A stretch of 64,000 bases of DNA from Ixodes scapularis (GCF_016920785.2 NW_024609857.1:10559618-10623617), one strand, 5' to 3'. Shown: positions 12,288 to 25,787, numbered from the stretch's first letter. The notes: generated by a model from the letters alone, not told the origin. Program-made: numbers and translations.

Positions 12288-14019
12288 ACTCATACATAGC
12301 AGCGATAGCGGTAGAAAAAATTCCACTCTTCCTATATCGCGTTAAATATCCCCCTAAATCCCCAGACAAACGGCTCGCCGAGTTAAACTGAAAATGACAT
12401 CCAGCGAACAGCAAGTCAAGCTCGCAGGCGCCTATGCAGAATAAACGCTATAAGCTGCAACGCGAAATAAGAGCAGCAGGCGTTAAGAACAACCTCCCAA
12501 AGTGCTGTGAAGCGATTCATCTCCGTCTCTCCCATCCGAGTTAAAAATGCTCGCTGCGTCTAGACATCGGGCCGAACGAACGCGCGTCTAGGATCTCTCT
12601 TTCCGGTCTACTCCGAGACGGACGCCCGTGACAGTCGCATGAACGATGCGGACGCGCGACACGATACGACGCTGCGCTCCGGACCGAATACGACACAACG
12701 GCGACGGTGGTGGCGGAGGCGGACTAGAGTGTCTAGATTTAAAAGAGGAAGCAACAGACACCACGGAGAGCGCTTGCAAAGTTAATGGCGGACGCCTCCT
12801 GGCCGCATTCGTCGCTAGTGCGCATGCGTTGCGTTGTTTTGTGGATAGGACGAAAGCTGGCGCTTGCAGGCGACCATCGCTTTCATCCCCTCCTCTCAGC
12901 TCGCACTGCAAATGCAGACCATAAACCCCATGACCCCGATCGAAACAGTTGGAAACACTCTAAAATCTAGGCACATTATGTCGGGCTCTTCCCAGGATAC
13001 TACCTCCGAAGTTCCGACCCTAGAAGATGAAAATAAGAAGAAAGTGGGAGGCCTCTAGGAAGAGCGCCACTGGCTGGGTGAACCCCAACCCGCTTCCGGC
13101 GTGTGCTGCGTATCTTCCTTCCAGCCTGTGTGTGGTCTGGCGACCTGAGACTTGGCTCGCTGTTCGTCGGCGCTGCCGGTGGCCCTGAGTAATGAGGCTG
13201 ACTGATGAGCGTCCCCGCCTCCTTTCCCTCCTTCGTTTTCAGCCCCGGGTCGGGTTGACTGGGTTTCGCGCGTCTCGCCCGGTGCCCCTCCGGCACCCGG
13301 TCGGAGAAGAACGGGGTTTCGCAGTGCTGCCTGGCGGATCTTGGTTTTGGTCGCGAGTTTCATTCTTGTTTTCTTTAAGCCGTGAGTGTCTGCGTCTGTA
13401 CACGGCAGGCTAGGAGAGGAAGGCAAGTGCGACAATGCGCAACTTCTGTTCGTCTGGAAATTTCGCGCGCATGGCACAGATAGTAGAAGTGTTTTCTTGT
13501 ATTTAAGCCAGAACGACACGAGATTCTGGGATGTCCCGTTCCGTGGAACGAAAAGGTACTACTCGAGTCTGAGCGTTGTAATGGGGAAAAAGATTGTAAA
13601 ACCTGCGAAACTAACGAGAGCTCTAGTAAAGTGCGATAGACCCTCAGAAATGCCTGCGTGCTGACTCCTGTGACGCAGTCTGCTCTGCGCACCAATCACC
13701 GACCGCCGCATTCTTCACTCATTAAGCTGATTAGAGTTTCTAATTAGTGTAACGACGGGTAGGCGGCGGGTAGAACTGTGCTCCAATTCTGTCGAAAGTG
13801 AAATTGCGTTCCGTTTGGGAAGCATTACCACTCGCCCTCCTAATGAAATAAGCATGATAGATTTATATCCTAAGTACACTGCCGATATGAATCCATGGAA
13901 GCCGTCCTGACAGCCCGTTGTCACGGGCAGCTGATGAGCGGCAAGCCGTGACCAGCTCCAATAACCTTATTGGTTCATTGGTCAAATAGATTTAAGCGAC
14001 AAGAAATTAACCGAAAAAA

Positions 14020-14221
14020 CAACGGCCACCATCGTACGAGCAATTAGCCTCGTCCTGACTACATACATGGAAATCATATAGATCTCACTCAGGCTGCCGC
14101 TACAACCAAATTGGGACGAAAGCTCCATGGCTCTTTCACCAGCAATAACGAACTAATTGCAATTGCAACGGCCACCATTGTACGAGCAATTACTCTCGTC
14201 TTGGCTACATACATGGAAATC
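14020..14221 (+). repeat. 146-bp direct duplication
   Basis: CAACGGCCACCATCGTACGA at 14020 recurs as CAACGGCCACCATTGTACGA at 14166. The 56-bp blocks 14020-14075 and 14166-14221 match with few differences, and the spacing is 146 bp. The second copy lies in an open frame of 77 aa that I do not regard as a gene. Confidence 0.85.
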
Positions 14222-14854
14222 CCACAGACATCAGTACCATGGCTCCAATTCACACATTCTTGGAAGTTTTATGATATTCACTGGCTCTTCGCGACCGTCC
14301 TCTCGCATCGACAGAACTGGATTTCGCCCCGGCCAAAGACGTAGCCTCTTTCTTGGACACCAAAATTAGCCAGCCACTCAAAGCGCGTTTTAACATCGTC
14401 CTTAAAAGAAGCTTTAATATGTATCTATCCATACTGCAGACTCATTTGAGTAGTCTCTAATGACGTCCCCTTCTCGATGGCACACCAGTAAGATGTGATT
14501 AACACATGACGTCTTTTTCTTTTTTTGCACCCGAGCTTGTGTGGTGGGGGTCGGATGTATGATTCCACGCAGATGTCAGCTCAGTCGAATAATCTGCAGA
14601 CTTCTGCCGCGGTCACGCTGCTAATGCATCACACAGAATCCAGCCGGCAGACACTGACTCAGGCCTTCCTTGTATGACTGTCGCATTGGTCATACCATAG
14701 CCTACTCTAGACTCACGAAGTCTGGCAATTCGACGACGGAGCCATAGTGTCCGGTCGCAGATTTGGAGCGCGAGGATTTGGTAGCACAGAGCATCAAATA
14801 GCCATTTCTTGGGGAACCTGGACGTCAGCGCACAGCTTTTGCAGCTGCAAGGAC

Positions 14855-14893
14855 CCGAAACACACTTGTTCGCTCGGGAGAAGTGTGTTTCGG
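14855..14893. repeat. 13-bp stem hairpin
   Basis: CCGAAACACACTT at 14855-14867 pairs exactly with 14881-14893. Confidence 0.75.
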
Positions 14894-17791
14894 CGTCTCG
14901 CCGCAGCGGGGCGCCTGCAGTCACGTGGCTCTCCTCTCATCCGTTGTCTGCCGCTCCACCTTTTCCATTTCGGTGGCCGCTTCTCGTGGCGTTCTGCCAG
15001 GCTTTGTCGGTATAGAGGAGGCTATGGTTTTGCATACGCTGTATGAGCAGTCTGACAACGGCTTCAGAAAGAGTTTGCAGCTCGCTGCAGTATCGACCAG
15101 GTATAGTGATGACTCAGAAGGAAGGGGTTTGCGCGCGCGTTATAGTTTAATCCTTCTGGATTGTTTTCTTTTTGGAATTGGTATGCGCACACTCAATTTC
15201 CGAGACAAGTTTTCCCGTTTGTATTTGGAAAAAGTTCCATATTCTCTAGTTATTCACTCGCCCTAAATTATTTTTGTTTGCGCAATCCATAACGCTTTTC
15301 GCATTGCAAAATCCGCAAGAAAAAAAAAAAAACATTCCAACGAAAGGTATAATGTTCTCATCTCGAGCGCAGTTTTCAGATTATGCGTGAGAAGACAAAC
15401 TTGAATATTTTTCCCGGGAGAAAAAAATAAACTGGGTCAAAATAAATTTGAAAGAAGAAAAAGGAGCACGAAGAAATGTTCTCGTTACAGATGAACATCA
15501 ACGCGTTTCTGCTCCAGAAACACTTGTCAAGAGTGTGGTATCTTTTCTTCGAACGCCACCGAGCGTGGTCGAAACGCTGCGGCGGCACTGAAAAATGCAA
15601 ATTCATTCCAAGCAGCTCCGTCTCATTACCATGACAAATGCTCCTGCGCGGCGCCTCGTCCGAAATTTCTCCTGCGAGTCCGAAGGCCGGAGTTGTAGCA
15701 GTTCGGTCGTCGCGTCTGCCTTTCTCTCTATACACAGCCGGGAACGAAGCACTTTTAATGCGAATCTCGAATCAAAAGAAATGACTCGAGAAATATTGAA
15801 ACACAGAGGCTCCATTTGGCAGCGGCCGATGAAAATCTTTCGATTCTTCGTGTCGATGTTGTTTCTGATACTGGGGAAGACCAAATAAATTAACTAATTT
15901 TACTTTTACTTTTTCTTATTTTATTTTACACGAAGTGGTTGAACGTGATTGTAAATGTGAGTGCTTCTCGTCGTATATACGTCTTTGAACGTCCTTCGTG
16001 GGATGAGGAAGTCATTTGTTTTTGTTCTTGTCTTCTATAATTATATTGGTGTTGTTTGGCATGCCCGCGTTTCGGAATTCTTTTGGCGGCCTCGATGCGT
16101 AGCACCATCAGTTATGCAAATATACCGGAAGTTGGGTAACGTTTTCTCGTCCCTGTGCCGGCGCCCATTGAATTTGTTTAAAACATTGCATTGGAATGGA
16201 AATATTAATTATAATAGAAGAAGCTGATACGATAACGACATTAAATATAACAAAAATAGCATGTTTTCACATACCGATGTGGAAACACACAACGTATTGA
16301 ATCACTAGTCGAAACACTCTCTGTTTGAAGTGAACTAAAAGGTTGCACGTTCTGTGCCGCGCTCACGTTTACTCGGTTGTTCTGGAGTCCTGCGGCTCCC
16401 TGAAATGTTGGCATCAGTAAGATACCAAGCGCGAGCAAATATTACTTCGCTAAAGGATCTCAGCAATGAAAAGGTCCGAGCGGCAAATCAGCGCAAGTCA
16501 GTCACTGTTCGTTGAAAAGAAGCAACTGGCCGGTATTGGTTACACACTTATTGACCCACTGCACGTGATTAAATTCAAGAATTATGACTATGAAATTAAT
16601 ATGAAGTACACAGCAGCAATTCATAATACCGTAGAAAACCACAACGCCTGTAGCCTCAACTTTAGACGTGAGAGGCTTGGATCCCTGTCCGGTTTCGAAT
16701 CCACTTGGGAGTCCGAACTTATCCCGATTCATCCTCATAGATTTGAGCAACTTCCATAAGCGCGCCTAAATTGATTTATGAATAGAAAGAGGAAAACAAA
16801 AAATAAAGAGAATGGAAAGTTGAGTTTGCTGGTACATTAGCGTACTGTGCCAACTAGGTTTACTTTTCGCACCGTTTCACATTATCCATTGTTCCCTGGT
16901 GGCCCGTTCTTGTGTTCTGACCAAGTGAATTCAGTAGAACTTAGAGCGTATGGGTCGATGTCTAACACAGTCAAGCTGCCAATATTTTTTTTTCTTTTTT
17001 ATAACGAGGTTGTGAAGGTCTGTTTAATGAAACGATCGCCTGATATGATGGCAGATGCATACCCGTTCATATATTTATTTAGACTATAAAAAAAACACTT
17101 TTGACTCGAACTTTTAAAGCAGGCTGAGAGCAGTTGATTGAACAAGTCACTCATGGAGCTCCAATCAATGCACTAATTTCATGGGACAGGTCAACGTCTG
17201 TTGTCGTTTTGGAAACACGCTGAGACTCAGCTCGGTGTTCCGGCCTTTGTGGGCAGGCTGACTTTGCACATGGAAGCGGAGGCGAGTCTGCCGGAGAGTC
17301 AGGTGTCCACGTGTCATCGTCGTCCTCTCTTTTCAGCCCGCATGCGTGGGTCGCGGAACGAGGCGCTCACTGAAAGTGCAGCAGTCTTCGTATTGCCTCG
17401 CAAGAGGAAGAAGCCCACTGAAGAGACGGCTTAATTAGCAGAAGCTGCGACGTGCCGAGTTTGCAATGGGCTTGCTCGACGTGCCAAAGAAACGTCGGAG
17501 GAGCTACGTTTGGCTAGAAAGAGAAAGGCAAGGCGCTCTCGTTCTGCCACGCGGTTTGTAGTAATTTAATCAGCGTAATATGCATAATATAGCGTGATGG
17601 CAAGTAATGCTATATCGCATTTTAGACGGAGCCTGCAGCGAAGCATCGCAGAAACATAGCCCTGTTGCTTTGTCGTTATTTGCTAGCGCAATTGACGTAA
17701 GGCCGGCTCAAACCGCAACTTCACATTGGAATTAAGTTCGAATCAGGCCCAGCATTCAAGAAAAGTCGAGCCCGGGGTTCTTCCAAGTCGA

Positions 17792-17820
17792 CAATACATC
17801 CGATCGGAACGGATGTATTG
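17792..17820. repeat. 11-bp stem hairpin
   Basis: CAATACATCCG pairs exactly with CGGATGTATTG across a 7-nt loop. Confidence 0.75.
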
Positions 17821-19295
17821 GGGCGATTGCATTGTCGAGTTGAACATGCTTCGGAATTTCTCGTTTAGTGAAACCCAACAACCAGACTCTTGTTGATTCG
17901 TTGTTTTCTTAGAGATAGCAAAAAAACGCGACCTACGCATCAATGAATTTTCAGAAATGCACCGATGACACATCAAGACATGCCCTAGCTGAAATGACTA
18001 ACCATGTAATAATTTGCAATGTTTCCGCGCCAAAAAAAAGTTACTTTCCCACGGGAACTCACGCCGATCAGTCAAAGTTTTCAGACTATATCTTCAATGC
18101 AGCAGCGCACCGGAAACGAATTTGTAAGACTTTTTATTTCCTTAAGTATTCCAAGCAGTGGTGAAACTCTGTCGACATGCCTTCTTCGACACCTTCCGAT
18201 CCCAGCGGAAAAGGTGCACAATGAAAGACACCAACAGCAAACACTAAAACAAAACGTTCACAAAACGAAAAAAAAAAAAAAACCTACTAAATGCGCAGCT
18301 CAAAAAAAAAAAAAGTTTCAGAAGCGGAGGGACAAGGCAAAATTTTCTTCGTGCTGCCATCAATGATGGATCAGTATTCGTCAGAAGGAGCGATAGATCG
18401 GCGCAGCGATTGCCTCCCTAAATACCAGACGGCTGTAACGACGACTCCTAGCCATGTTTCCAAGAAGCGTACATATGGCTCTCACACGGCAACGTAGGTA
18501 TCTTACCTATATCGCGAACACGTCACACAACGCATTTAACTTTGTCCAACCACGCAGAAACATTCCGGTGAAGTTCCGCGTTGTCTTTCCGCCACACTTC
18601 ACTTCCAGCCACAGTTGATGTGGTATTACTCTGCTCAACACAACCAATGCCATTATCGTGGAGCTACGCCTACCATAGTCCTTCCACCTCTAAGGGGACA
18701 GTGCGAAGGAAGCTACCCGCTCGACGAACCAATAAACTGCCTTCCTTTCATCACCTGATTCCTCTCTCTGAGCGTGGGTATGGGCAGGAACGTGACTGGG
18801 TGGCGAAAGACAGACGACTAGACGACTGGTCCGAGCTTCTACGGCACTGTCAGCTCATGTATATGCTACATGGTGGATGTATGTGAGTCATATACGCTCG
18901 CGCTCTACCTTCAGCTTTCCCTTCCATCAGCGTGACTTCGTGGCAGAGCGAGACCATTCGGCTAATCCTCGAAACCGTTCGGAGAAGGTATACAAACAAA
19001 GACTTCCGGAATACGTATCGCTAATTGGCCGGCACTGATCAATCATCTGCCGGTAGAAGATTGCAGGTAAGAGTACGGCCGCTACACGACGTGACCAGAC
19101 GACTCACCGTTTTATCACTGGCAGCTCCCTTTTACGGGCTGCTTGCTCGCCGTTCTGGTATTATTCTTTCAGGGCAGTATGGACGAGGCACGACGCGAGC
19201 CGAGCCCTTCCAAGGACTCTCGCAGATTTCTCAGAGGACCGCGGGGCGTGGCATACCTTTCCTCTGGACGCCCTTGTTGCCCGCTCACTTGTGAT

Positions 19296-20149
19296 CAGTG
19301 TTGCCAACTCAAAAATTGAAAACCCGCAGTCGGAATCCCGAAAACCGCTAAAAAACCGCTAAATCCAAAACACAGCGCAAAGCGACTTTTTAAACTATTT
19401 TTTTCTTTAATTCTTGACAAAGGTATAATAACAGTATAGATCATATCAATGCCATCTGAAAGGAAGCTTTCCTTTTGTTTTGACTAGAAATCTCACGCCA
19501 CGCCACAGTTCACCCAGGTGTTCCGAAGCCAAAATTGCAGAGTGAGCGCATACGAACATGGCAAGGGACCCTTCAGCAGTGCGTGACTAGTCAGACCCGT
19601 TCAACTTATAGAGTCGTCTGCTACCAGAGGAGAAAGGTGCGGCGGCCGAAACATACTTCTTCGTTGCAGCGTGCATGACCAAATCCACATTCTTCGCAGA
19701 TAGTTCCGTTTTGAAGTAGCGCCCTTATAGCCAGTCTTTTCTAAACTTTTGAGCGTACTTGACCGCGCCCCTTTCACGAAACAGTGACAAAAACGTCAAA
19801 GGAAAATTGAAACATTTATGCTGTTCAAACGTGCGCGCACAAAACGGGGAGGCGTGTTCCGATATTCGGCGTCTTAATGTTTTGATGACGTCACAGGCGT
19901 TACTCTCACAAACTAGAACATTACTGAGAGTCAGCAAAGACGACTGTGGCTTATTATTCTTATTATTATGGATATGAAAGGTGCATAGTCAACAGTAAAT
20001 TGATATAAAACTTCTATATCTCTAAAAAACCGCCAAGATTACATAAAACCGGCTAAAAATCCCGCCGCCCGCAAAACAATAATTTATCCCGCTAAAGAGA
20101 ACCAAAAACCGCTAAGTTTAGCGGGAAAACCGCTAAATTGGCAACACTG
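19296..20149. mobile_element. hAT-type element with perfect 8-bp TSD
   Basis: An 854-bp non-autonomous element. CAGTGTTGCCAACT at the left and the inverted CAGTGTTGCCAATT at the right are its TIRs. CTTGTGAT is duplicated exactly at 19288-19295 and 20150-20157. The subterminal zones hold many ACCGCTAA words in both orientations, probably transposase-binding repeats. No transposase frame. A possible second member begins at 63799 (CAGTGTTGGCAAC). Confidence 0.93.
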
Positions 20150-20183
20150 CTTGTGATCACGTTGTATTGTGTGAGCAATGTCG

Positions 20184-20240
20184 ATACCACCTAGAAGAAG
20201 AGGCCTGAGCGTGACGTCATCGTTTGTGGATTCCCGACCT
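20184..20240 (+). repeat. CRE-containing module, copy 1
   Basis: It begins ACCACCTAGAAGA, continues AGGCCTGAGCGTGACGTCAT and ends GTGGATTCCCGACC. The same order of landmarks occurs at 50690-50738 (minus), 51296-51345 (plus), 61461-61516 (plus) and 61555-61605 (minus). Its function is unknown. Confidence 0.8.
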
Positions 20241-22438
20241 GCCCCCAAGCGGCGAACACGGTGAAGCTCTACGAAAGATGCCGCAAGGCGGCAGACGCGT
20301 CCGCCTTAGCATCGCCGCGTGTTAGCGCCGCACCCGTTGTCAGACCCTGCTGGACGCGTTGGCGGCGACGCGGACGCAAGGTACATGGTGCTTCGTGGAT
20401 CCACTATAGGGTTACGCTAGGTGGCGCAAGTCGCCGCCCGATTCAAATGGTTCAGCCTCATCCATCCATCCATCTATCCATTCATTCAGGGATGGCGTCA
20501 TGGCGTTTGGGGTTGGGAAGTGCCTTGTCTTCTAGGTGATATTGGCAATGTTCGCGTTCTTCCTGCGTGTTTAGAAACCCGAGCCCCGGCAGACGCGCCA
20601 ATGGTCAGCGTGAACACGCGTATACTCGGTAACTCGTTTCTCGTTGGGATTGTCTTTGGGATCGAAGGTCTGGCCGCTGGACTAGATTCGTACACTAGCC
20701 GAGGGCAGCGCCCCTAATCGCGTAGGCTACGCCGTGTTCTGAGACCGAACCGTCGGGCTTCTACCGCAAATGTTTATTACGCGCGCGCTGTCCCGTTTAC
20801 GAGTGATTATAGAGCTCTCGTCGGCTCAAACCGGGCAGTGCAGGGGAGCGCGCGGGTCGAGCGACCCCGATGCTTTGATCGCGAATTGTCTTGCGGCTTC
20901 AGATCGAAACGCTGTACTTCCTTAAAACCAATGACGGACCGCACACGCGCACCGCGCATAATGGAGCGCCGCTTTCGTCGCGAAGTGTCCGCGTGTTTCC
21001 ACCACCAAATGATCGCTATTGTTGCGTTACGCGTGCATGCTACGCGCAGCAACGTCGTCGCCTCTTTCTCTTTTTTTTTTCTCTTCACTTTCCTCGGCAC
21101 CGTTTCGAAGCGCACGAAAACAAATCTTCCAACAAAACGAAGTTATACTGTTCCGTAATCTCACACTCGAAGGGACATCAAACGACGAGTCTTTAAGCGT
21201 CACGGCGAGTCAGGCTGCACTAGGAAGTGTTTCTTTATCCAATCGCATTTGAAAACCAAGCATAATCCGAACGCTCCGCGCCGCGGCCCGCTCGCCGTAT
21301 ACGATGGGGCGTTCCGGCTTCCACGCTGCATGTGCTCGGGAGGGCGCAGGGCTTTTCCGTCGTAATCTGCGAACCTTTTGTGCAGGCGGCATGCGTCGGC
21401 ATCCGTATCTAACTCGTCCTTTCTGCACGGCATCACACGGCGCCACAGCCTTCTTCTGCCGCGGACCTCCCATCCGTGCGAGCGCTTTCATCGCAACTTC
21501 GTCGGGGCCTCGATGCTTCGCTGCAGTTCCACTGATCTAAATCCACACGGCCAGACGGGTAGACACACACACACGGGCGGAGAGACCGTGGGCAAACTTG
21601 AGCTCGGCGCGTCGTGAGTCGAACGCAACGAATTCGTCGGAAGGTGAAGGCGGCGGCTTGTCTTTCTGTTGACGCGATTTGCTTTCGATGCTTTCCTTGC
21701 CACGGGTTCCATCATCAAACCAATCTTCGTTGATTTTCGGTCCTCGACTGCAGGCATCCGAGAGAGTCAGAGAGACCGGTGGTAGAAATAGGCTCCGCGC
21801 TCGCCCCCGTGTGTTTCTTTTTCGCCCGCTCCCATTGTGAGCGGCGCGTCCCTGAATGCGTGACTGCTTGCGGAGGTGTTGCAAAGGAAAGCCGACAATT
21901 GCCGAGCGGCCGACATCTGTTCTCTCTAGCCGTGTGTTGCTTGCTGTTGGGTGGGTGCCGGCACTGGGACGATTGGCCTTGTTTTCGTTATTTTTGCTCG
22001 TTCTTTTTACGTACCGAGTTTTTTTCTGCGGGAGTTTCTAGGTGCGCGAGTCTGCTGCGGCAATCTCCCTTCCTACCGCGCACCTTTCCGATCGCCGAAC
22101 TGTCGGAGTGCGGGCCACTCTTGGGCGGGTAATTTGGACGCTTCTGTCTTCGCACCTTTCAGCTGCGGGATGGGAGAAGGCGTCATTTTGGCGCTTTCAA
22201 ATGGCCTACGCCAGGGTGTGCCAGTGGGCGTGTGTGCGTCCTCGTGGGCTTTCTCGTGTTTGCCCTGCGCAACAGATTGCCGAAATTGACTTTCGTTGAC
22301 CGGCTGTCGTTCGGGGGCGACGAATTTTGCGCTGAGAGGAAACGTGCGAGCGGAAAGAATTTTTAATGTCAGTGCACTCTTATGCTCTGCTCTAAATTCT
22401 GTGAGCCGAGCCGAAGCGTAACGTTACATCTTAATACA
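20241..22438. other. GC-rich unassigned stretch
   Basis: From about 20800 to 22300 the sequence is GC- and CpG-rich, with many overlapping frames on both strands and none dominant. It resembles a CpG-rich promoter or 5' region. No exon or TATA/initiator arrangement could be supported. Confidence 0.35.
20460..20489. repeat. (ATCC)n-like microsatellite
   Basis: Short run of CATC/CATT tetranucleotides. Confidence 0.75.
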
Positions 22439-22446
22439 TATCTAGG

Positions 22447-22601
22447 CGGTGGCGTAGCCAGGAACTATTTTCAGGGGGGGGGGGGGGGGGGGGGGGGGTA
22501 AGAGGGAAGAGCCAAAATGAATTTGTATATTATAGGGTCGGTTCGGGGGACGGGGAGCTCAATCCCCCCCCCCCTCTCTCCCTCTCTTGGCTACGCCACT
22601 G
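22447..22601. mobile_element. hAT-type MITE with G/C runs
   Basis: The left end CGGTGGCGTAGCCAGG and the inverted right end CAGTGGCGTAGCCAAG are its TIRs. The flanks TATCTAGG (22439-22446) and TATATAGG (22602-22609) agree at 7 of 8 positions. The inside has a 25-nt G run (22474-22498) near the left end and a C run near the right end. The TIR core GTAGCCAGG is shared with 33241-33390. Confidence 0.85.
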
Positions 22602-22609
22602 TATATAGG

Positions 22610-23197
22610 GGCAGTAGGCGCGGAGGCTTATAGTTTTATGGTATAGTGACTGGCAATGTTTAGGTATGCTATTCTTATTTCGATGAAATTCCTCCCTTTT
22701 TTCCAACTTGAGAGTTGGTCCTTCGGGCTGAGGAATTACGATGAATGAAATTAAAGCTACATGTCAGGGCAATAAACGAAAACTCTCGCGATGCATTATA
22801 ACCAGATTTAGATGTAAGAAAAACCATAGTAAAGCAATTTAAGAACATATCTCGAACGAGATCGCTTTGTGTGCCACGTAAGCGCAGCCAGCCTCGAATA
22901 ATATAACTAGCCACGAGCAAAGAAAGCCACGCTCGAAGAAAAAAAGAAAAGAGCTCAATCTGATACACATATTTGTAGAAAAAAAATAATAAAACCGGAG
23001 ACAACGGACCAAGAAGGGGAGAAACATACAACGTCTCATTGTATGTCGGTGATGTCACAATGGTTATACCAAAACTGCCTGCAGACATGCTTGAAGCATA
23101 CATATATCTAAGAAGCAAACATGCTTAGAACATTTCTGCCATCATGTCTAGCGAACGCCGTGTATTTCGCATGATACATGAGCTGTGTGACTCGAGC
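22610..23197. other. Unassigned non-coding stretch
   Basis: AT-rich. A minus-strand open frame of 147 aa (22675-23118) is rich in aromatic and hydrophobic residues but resembles no known family to me and has no clear start context. Not called as a gene. Confidence 0.4.
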
Positions 23198-23201
23198 TTA
23201 A

Positions 23202-23921
23202 AGGAGCTGTGCAACAATTTCAGGGCTTTGCTTAAATAATTGTGGAAGTTGATGCCTGACACTTCTGCAGTGAACTACAGAAAACAGATTTTGCCTGGAT
23301 ACCCTAGTTTTTACTTAAAAAAATGAAAAAGATCCAGGTTTTCGCCGCCTCTCAACTCGTGCATCGTCTTCCGGGTCACGTGCACAGTGACGTCACTAGA
23401 GTAGGCGCGGAGTTCCGGAAAAGTTCTCTCTTCAGACCATCAGCGAGCAGCGAGAACTCATCCGCTGCCGACCGCGTGACCACCCGTCCTTGCCCGTCCG
23501 GCGCTGTCCCCCTCCCCTCCGGCTTCTGGCGGCTGTTCGCGGTTTTGTGGACCTAGGATAGATGGCGCCACTAAAACTCCATATAATAAAAGTTTTGTGG
23601 ATGATACCAGGGTGTTGACGCATTTATATATATGTTGGAACGACAAGATTTGTAAAAAGAGTTACCTTTTATCGAGCAGGTATTCGCACAACTTGCTATC
23701 TTTCTTACAACGACCCAAGTGACGTCACGCCGCTTGTTTCTCATGGCCGCCGCTCGTGGCTGCAGGTCGGGAAATATTCCAAGTTTTGCGTCGCTATTAC
23801 GCGGCGGAATCGCAACATTGCGATGAAAGGAGGTGTGTTTTCTGCCATTTGTGACACAGTGAACAATATCAAAAGCAGAAAATGCCAATTCTTTCAACGT
23901 TAAAATCGTTGCACAGCTCCT
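23202..23921. mobile_element. TTAA-flanked MITE A (Kolobok/T2-like)
   Basis: A 720-bp element between TTAA at 23198-23201 and 23922-23925. The TIRs are AGGAGCTGTGCAAC at the left and the exact inverted copy at the right, with weaker similarity beyond. A TTAA TSD followed by AGG matches the TTAAAGG ends of T2-type Kolobok MITEs; piggyBac is the alternative, but its ends usually begin CCC. The interior holds two TGACGTCA palindromes (23388 and 23720). Its right TTAA is also the left TTAA of the next element. Confidence 0.88.
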
Positions 23922-23925
23922 TTAA

Positions 23926-25139
23926 AGGCGGACCAGCAGAAATATTCTTCCGCCTGGCGGAAATTCCTCCTCGCCCTCTTTCTTTCGTGTATTGTAGCAC
24001 GGCGAGGCGAGGGGAAAGGTCCCCTTTTGCGCCGGTTTCTTCTGAGAGGATAAGCCGAGAAAATCTCCATGCTGAGTGACGAGCGATGGGTGCGGCAGCA
24101 GCGACCTCGTGACTTACAGGTAGCTTCAGATCCTATCGCGTAATCTGCCCCATTTTTCGGCGCTCACCAAGCCTAGCCCCTCGGGTGTAGGTTTTTGCGG
24201 AGCTGCAAGGCTGCGCCCGCGCACTCACCGAATTTCAGCTGTCGAAGGTCTTTGGTTTTGCCCGTGGCAAAATAAACACATACTTGAGAGCTGCGATGCA
24301 TCCCCGCACCCATTGAAGGAACGTTTCATAGATATTCTCGGTTGATCAAGGAGCTCAAAAGACATGCGCGAGAAGTGGTGACTTGAATATGTAAGGATGA
24401 CTTACATCTTCACAAAACATTCCATCTTAAAAAAAACGGCTTATCGCGCTCAAAACTGCCTCAAATTAAGATTGGTGGAAAAGAAAGCGATGTACCAGGC
24501 GCGGGCATCTTTTAGAAGGTCTTTATTTTCTAGCAACGAGCACAAATATTATGTGCGTAACTTACACGATATGATGGCCAACGAATGTACGAGACATTTA
24601 TATTTACGCATCCCAGCAACCACATGAGGTGAGAAGACAGCAATGGTGTGGGTCGATACTAAAAAGTTTTAGTGGATCGTCTTCAGCTCTTTGATAACCG
24701 CACCCTACGACAATATATAAGCTATAACCTTTCTGTGAGCATTCTTGATCGAGTGCAGCTATCGAAGCGTCTGGTGTTATAGTTCAAAGTAGCTTAAATC
24801 GGTGCTATAGAACGTGCTGCCACTTTAAAGTATTATTGAGGCATTAAAAATAAAAAATAAATAAATCAAATGTAGCCGATTTTTTTTAACATGATACGCG
24901 TTTGTAATTTGTCTTTGCAAACACATTTTAGGTATATTGCCACACAGCACGGACAACTATTGCCGGTCTTTCTAATTTTGTTTTTTAGAAATAAATTATG
25001 TTTAGAAAACTGTCAATGCAACTATCCGACCTAAGTGGCAGAGCTCAGTGCTGGACAATACATGTTGCTGGGCAGAAATAGTAAATAGCGCCGATGTCAC
25101 GTTCGGGCTAAAAGTGCCACGTAATGCACGCGTACCGCT
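23926..25139 (+). repeat. Left long inverted arm of element B
   Basis: Pairs with 26541-27917. The outermost 350 bp are closely similar (starting AGGCGGACCAGCAG and passing CCCCATTTTT near 24147). The inner part is more diverged but stays alignable to the shared words TAATGCACGC and GTACCGCT near 25121-25139. Confidence 0.85.
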
Positions 25140-25154
25140 ATAAGTGCGTCCGTA

Positions 25155-25303
25155 CATTTCATCGAACGCCATTTCATCGAACGCCGTTTCATCAAAGCCG
25201 TTTCATCGAAGCCGTTTCGTCGAACACCGTTTCATCGAACGCCGTTTCCTCGAACGCCGTTTCAAAGAAGCCGTTTCCTCGAACGCCTTTTCATCGAACA
25301 ACG
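25155..25303 (+). repeat. Array of ten 15-bp units
   Basis: The consensus unit is GTTTCATCGAACGCC, with ten adjacent units of 14-15 bp and one to four changes each. Because 15 is a multiple of three, an open frame with a repeating Phe-His-Arg-Thr-Pro pattern runs through it; this is an artefact. The array sits just inside the left arm of element B. Confidence 0.9.
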
Positions 25304-25787
25304 TTACCGTGTGTAATATTTAGGAATTTACTTTAATTTTTATACACAACTTCATCTAATTCTCTCCTTTTTTTTCTTCTTTTGTTTCTGTTTTTATATC
25401 ACTGGGTGCAGTGACGAGATAAGTTCCATCGTGAACATTTCCTGCTTCGAGAAGAAGCCTCCATGAAACATTGACCCCTCTCCATGTCACATAAAACAAT
25501 TAAAAATGAGGCAAAAACAGAAAGCACGGCCACTTAAAAGTGTTCTAAGTGTCTGTCCTTTATTTGCAGCGTCGTGGTTTCAGTCATATATGTATATGAG
25601 TAAAGATTTTCAGTAAGTCGCATACTCAATTGTTTTTATTTCTTTTTATGCCAATTGCTTTTATCTTTAGTAATTTGACACCACCTTCAAAACAATTTCA
25701 CAAGTGACTACCTTAGTCTTAACAAATGCAAGGTAAAACATCTATAAAGCACTGTTATGCCCCAAAACTCGGTACAGAGCCATAACA

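Larger units (their letters stand above)
10801..14019. other. Unassigned stretch
   Basis: No gene is recognised. The part at 12540-13450 is GC-richer with many overlapping short frames on both strands, which is more like a CpG-rich region than an exon. Two short repeats inside are listed separately. Confidence 0.45.
14222..19287. other. Sparse, unassigned stretch
   Basis: No gene, TIR pair or RNA gene was found. Two perfect small hairpins are listed separately. A runs lie at 15319-15332 and around 18270-18314. The open frames are 60-127 aa without motifs. Degenerate unspliced exons cannot be excluded. Confidence 0.4.

Noticed and set aside
25155..25303. Regular short repeats resembling a CRISPR array
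   Set aside because: Units are adjacent 15-mers without unique spacers, in a eukaryotic transposable element.
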